In this document: in pieces, positions 62,004-64,000 of the stretch | Layout: every line of letters begins with the position of its first letter | Numbering within the stretch: the stretch's first letter is position 1 | Assembly: GCF_014694385.1 (NCBI RefSeq) | Contig: NZ_JAAOCA010000017.1 | Span: 59,862 to 123,861 of the forward strand | Source: Pseudomonas typographi | Lineage (GTDB): Bacteria > Pseudomonadota > Gammaproteobacteria > Pseudomonadales > Pseudomonadaceae | Length of the DNA: 64,000 nucleotides | Reading direction: 5' to 3' | The notes under the pieces: generated by a model | What the model was told of the DNA's origin: nothing | The model's database searches: none | The model's input: only the letters and a program-made list of their open reading frames with translations | Translations under genes and position numbers: made by a program

Positions 62004-63820
62004 GCGAACTCCTCGGGTGGTTGCAGGTTGGCGCCCGGCCGCGCGGGGCGCAGGCGCAGGGTGAGCAGGGCGCCACCTTGCGGATGGTTGGCCAGCAGCA
62101 GCTCGCCGCCCAGCGCGCGCATCAGCGTATCGCAAATGGCCAAGCCCAGGCCAAGGCCTTGGGTGCGGGTTTTGGTGGTGAAGAACGGCTCGCGCGCATG
62201 GGCAAGCGCTTCGCGGGTGAAGCCTGGGCCGTTATCGCGCAGGCAAAGGGTTACACCCTCTGCGGTTTTCTCCGCGCTGATCCACAGGCAGCGCGGGGTG
62301 GCCTTCTCGGTAAGGGCATCAAGGGCGTTGGCCAAGAGGTTGCCGAGCACTTGGCGCAAGCGGGTTTCGCCGGCTTGCACCCACAACGGGGCATCGGGCA
62401 AGTCGCGCACCAGTTCCACGCCCATCGCCCGGCGGCGCTTGGCCAACAGCGCCAGAGCATCTTCGATGGCCGGCTGCAGCGCTACGCTTTCCGGGGCATG
62501 GTGGTCACGCCGGGCGAAGGCACGCAGATGCGCGATGATCGATGCCATCCGCGCGGTGAGTTCGCCGATCAACTTGAGGTTGCCGCGGGCCTCTTCGGTG
62601 CGCTGGTGGTCGAGTAACACCTCGGCGTTTTCCGCGTAGCTGCGGATCGCCGCCAAGGGTTGGTTGAGCTCGTGGCTGATGCTGGCCGACATCGTACCCA
62701 GCGCGCTGAGCTTACCAGCCTGTACCAATTCATCCTGGGCTTGCACCAGTTTTTGCTGGGCGTGCTCGTGTTCCAGCACTTCTTGCTTGAGCCGGCTGTT
62801 GAGCCGCTCCAAGGCGCCGGTACGTTCGGCCACGCGCAGCTCGAGCTGTTGGCGGGCGCGCCCCTCGAAGGCAATGCGGTCGAGGTAATTGCGCCGCCGT
62901 TGCATTGCCAGGCCTAGCGCCAGTATCAACACCAGCAGCGCCCCGGCGGCAGCGGCCAGCGCGCTGCGCACGGGCCGTTCGACCAAGCTGTAGGGGGCCA
63001 GCAGGTTCACCGTCCAGCCGGTTTCGCTGATGTCGCGGTTTTGGGTGAGCCAGGCAGTTTCGGCCAATGCCAGTTGCTGCGGTGCCCGGGTGGGGTACGG
63101 CAGCGTCGCTTCGACGGCGCTGCGCTCAGTGTCGCTCATGGGGCGGGTGGCGCGGTAGCGCCAGTCTGGGCGTGAGGTGAGGATCACCACCCCGTATTGG
63201 TCGGTGACGGCTAGTTGCTCTGGGGTTTTGCCCCACAACCGCTCGGTGTGGTCCAGGTCTACCTTGACCACCAACGCGCCGATGGTTTGTTCGCCCTCAC
63301 GCACGGCGGCAGCGAAGAAGTAACCGCGCTTGGCCGAGGTGGTGCCCAGGCCGAAAAAACGCCCCAGGCGGCCGTCCATAGCATCGCGGTAATAGGGCCG
63401 GAAGGCAAAGTTGCGCCCGACGAAACTGTCTGTTTGGTCCCAATTGGAGGCCGCCAGGGTGTCACCTGTGGTGTTCATCAGGTACACCACTTCGGCGCCC
63501 GTTTGTTCGGCAATGCGTTTGAGCAAGTGGTTGGCCGCATCAACCGCCGCTGAGCTGCGAGGGCTGGCCAGGGCTTCGCGCAAGGGTGGCAAGCCGCCAA
63601 GGATCTGCGGCAGGGTTTCATAACGGTGCAGGATGCCTAACAGGTTGGCCACATAGAGGTCGAGCGTTTGGCGGTTTTGGCTGGCCAGTTCGCTGCGGTA
63701 ATAGCGCTCGGCCAAATGCTGGATCGGCCATAGCAACGGCGCCAGGCACACGGCAAGTAGGGCCAGGCTGCGCCAACGAGGGCGGCGTGGCAGGGTAGGG
63801 GCAGGCAAGGAGGCAGGCAT
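62000..63820 (-). CDS. dctB: DctB-type C4-dicarboxylate sensor histidine kinase
   Basis: Protein of 606 residues. TM1 is about 18-37 and a periplasmic double-Cache sensor spans about 40-295 (VYLMNTTGDTLAASNWDQTD, GRNFAFRPYYRDAM). TM2 is about 300-320 (ALAAAAGALLVLILALGLAM), followed by a coiled coil. H-box MSASISHELNQPLAAIRSYAEN (His about 393) and N/G boxes LANALDALTEKA and GLGLGLAICDTLM complete the kinase. The ATG at 63820 lacks an SD; ATG 63838 is the alternative. Confidence 0.93.
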   Translation of the reverse strand: MPASLPAPTLPRRPRWRSLALLAVCLAPLLWPIQHLAERYYRSELASQNRQTLDLYVANLLGILHRYETLPQILGGLPPLREALASPRSSAAVDAANHLLKRIAEQTGAEVVYLMNTTGDTLAASNWDQTDSFVGRNFAFRPYYRDAMDGRLGRFFGLGTTSAKRGYFFAAAVREGEQTIGALVVKVDLDHTERLWGKTPEQLAVTDQYGVVILTSRPDWRYRATRPMSDTERSAVEATLPYPTRAPQQLALAETAWLTQNRDISETGWTVNLLAPYSLVERPVRSALAAAAGALLVLILALGLAMQRRRNYLDRIAFEGRARQQLELRVAERTGALERLNSRLKQEVLEHEHAQQKLVQAQDELVQAGKLSALGTMSASISHELNQPLAAIRSYAENAEVLLDHQRTEEARGNLKLIGELTARMASIIAHLRAFARRDHHAPESVALQPAIEDALALLAKRRRAMGVELVRDLPDAPLWVQAGETRLRQVLGNLLANALDALTEKATPRCLWISAEKTAEGVTLCLRDNGPGFTREALAHAREPFFTTKTRTQGLGLGLAICDTLMRALGGELLLANHPQGGALLTLRLRPARPGANLQPPEEFA

Positions 63821-63863
63821 GGGGCGATTATGCCCCATGCGCTGGCCGCCCGTCAGGCACGGT

Positions 63864-64000
63864 TTAGCCGCCGCGCAGGCACTGCAACAGGCCCTCTCCC
63901 CAGGCCGGTTGTGCCACACCCCATTCGCGGGCCAGCTTCGAGCAGTCGAGCCGGGAGTTCAGCGGGCGCTGCGCGGGCGTGGGGTATTCGCTCGAGGGTA
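63864..64000 (-). CDS. rfbD: dTDP-4-dehydrorhamnose reductase RfbD/RmlD, C-terminal end only
   Basis: The last 45 codons and stop (TAA at 63866-63864) are in the window; the 5' part is beyond the edge. The visible end PTPAQRPLNSRLDCSKLARE and GEGLLQCL is the typical RmlD C-terminus (RPxNSxLDxxKL). It makes dTDP-L-rhamnose for LPS and rhamnolipid glycans. In P. aeruginosa rmlBDAC lies next to dctBD; here rmlA and rmlC are not between rfbD and dctB. Confidence 0.85.
   Translation of the reverse strand, partial: PSSEYPTPAQRPLNSRLDCSKLAREWGVAQPAWGEGLLQCLRGG

Noticed and set aside
1..64000. tRNA, rRNA, CRISPR array, phage or integrase genes
   Set aside because: No cloverleaf-like stretch, no regular direct-repeat array and no such protein motifs were seen in any gap.

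Overview
The window is chromosomal DNA of a Pseudomonas species (GC-rich, dense short-gap operons). Gene content and order are those of the conserved Pseudomonas block that in P. aeruginosa PAO1 runs from the algQ/algP region past ppx-ppk, rho, ubiD, pepP-ubiH, gcvT-gcvH, argA, gshA, ompR-envZ, pckA to dctBD and the rml (dTDP-rhamnose) genes. That comparison is from memory; no search was run. It is not P. aeruginosa itself: hemB is absent beside ppk, an amino-acid ABC transporter with its own GntR regulator sits between ppx and trxA, and gcvP does not follow gcvH. No phage, plasmid, CRISPR, tRNA or rRNA was seen, and nothing resembles a defence or biosynthetic island.

Layout. 1-6169: FKBP isomerase (cut by the edge), AlgP histone-like protein, ABC-F ATPase YheS, a LysE exporter, ElbB and a DedA membrane protein. 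6290-14512: polyphosphate kinase and exopolyphosphatase (convergent), the ABC importer plus GntR/FCD regulator, and thioredoxin. 14513-22875: rho with a long leader, an OafA-type acyltransferase, ubiD and a linked flavodoxin/ferredoxin-type reductase, ChaC, a FliL-like protein and an EVE protein. 22876-29259: a 46-residue ORF, ygfA, 6S RNA, zapA and a small coiled-coil gene on the minus strand, then ygfB-pepP-ubiH-ubiI on the plus strand. 29400-36400: iron(III) ABC importer, gcvT-gcvH, DUF2388 protein, orphan GspE-type ATPase. 36400-43278: Lrp regulator, CYTH-CHAD protein, argE, argA, gshA, a thioesterase. 43278-51782: tex, ompR-envZ, rimB-rimK, hslR, a PAP2 phosphatase and hslO. 51890-64000: pckA, a molybdenum oxidoreductase with fdhD and a LysR regulator, yrfG, nudE-cysQ, a thioesterase, dctD-dctB and the end of rfbD.

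Themes: ubiquinone synthesis (ubiD, ubiH, ubiI), polyphosphate/triphosphate turnover (ppk, ppx, CYTH-CHAD), sulfur/nucleotide housekeeping (cysQ, nudE, yrfG), translation and protein quality control (rimBK, hslR, hslO, yheS), and two-component control (OmpR-EnvZ, DctB-DctD).

The strongest signal not explained by genes is a family of short dispersed elements (about 86-159 bp) with imperfect terminal inverted repeats near GTGTGGTGTTTCAGAAGTTC. Six copies (A-F) were found by eye, in both orientations, all intergenic and all lying directly behind a stop codon. Other non-coding signals worth testing: a 13-bp-stem intrinsic terminator between ompR and envZ, a Pho-box-like promoter for ppk, a FadR/PdhR-like operator in the GntR/ABC divergent region, an inverted repeat in the pckA leader, a LysR-type operator before fdhD, and a perfect 15-bp palindrome upstream of a tiny ORF.
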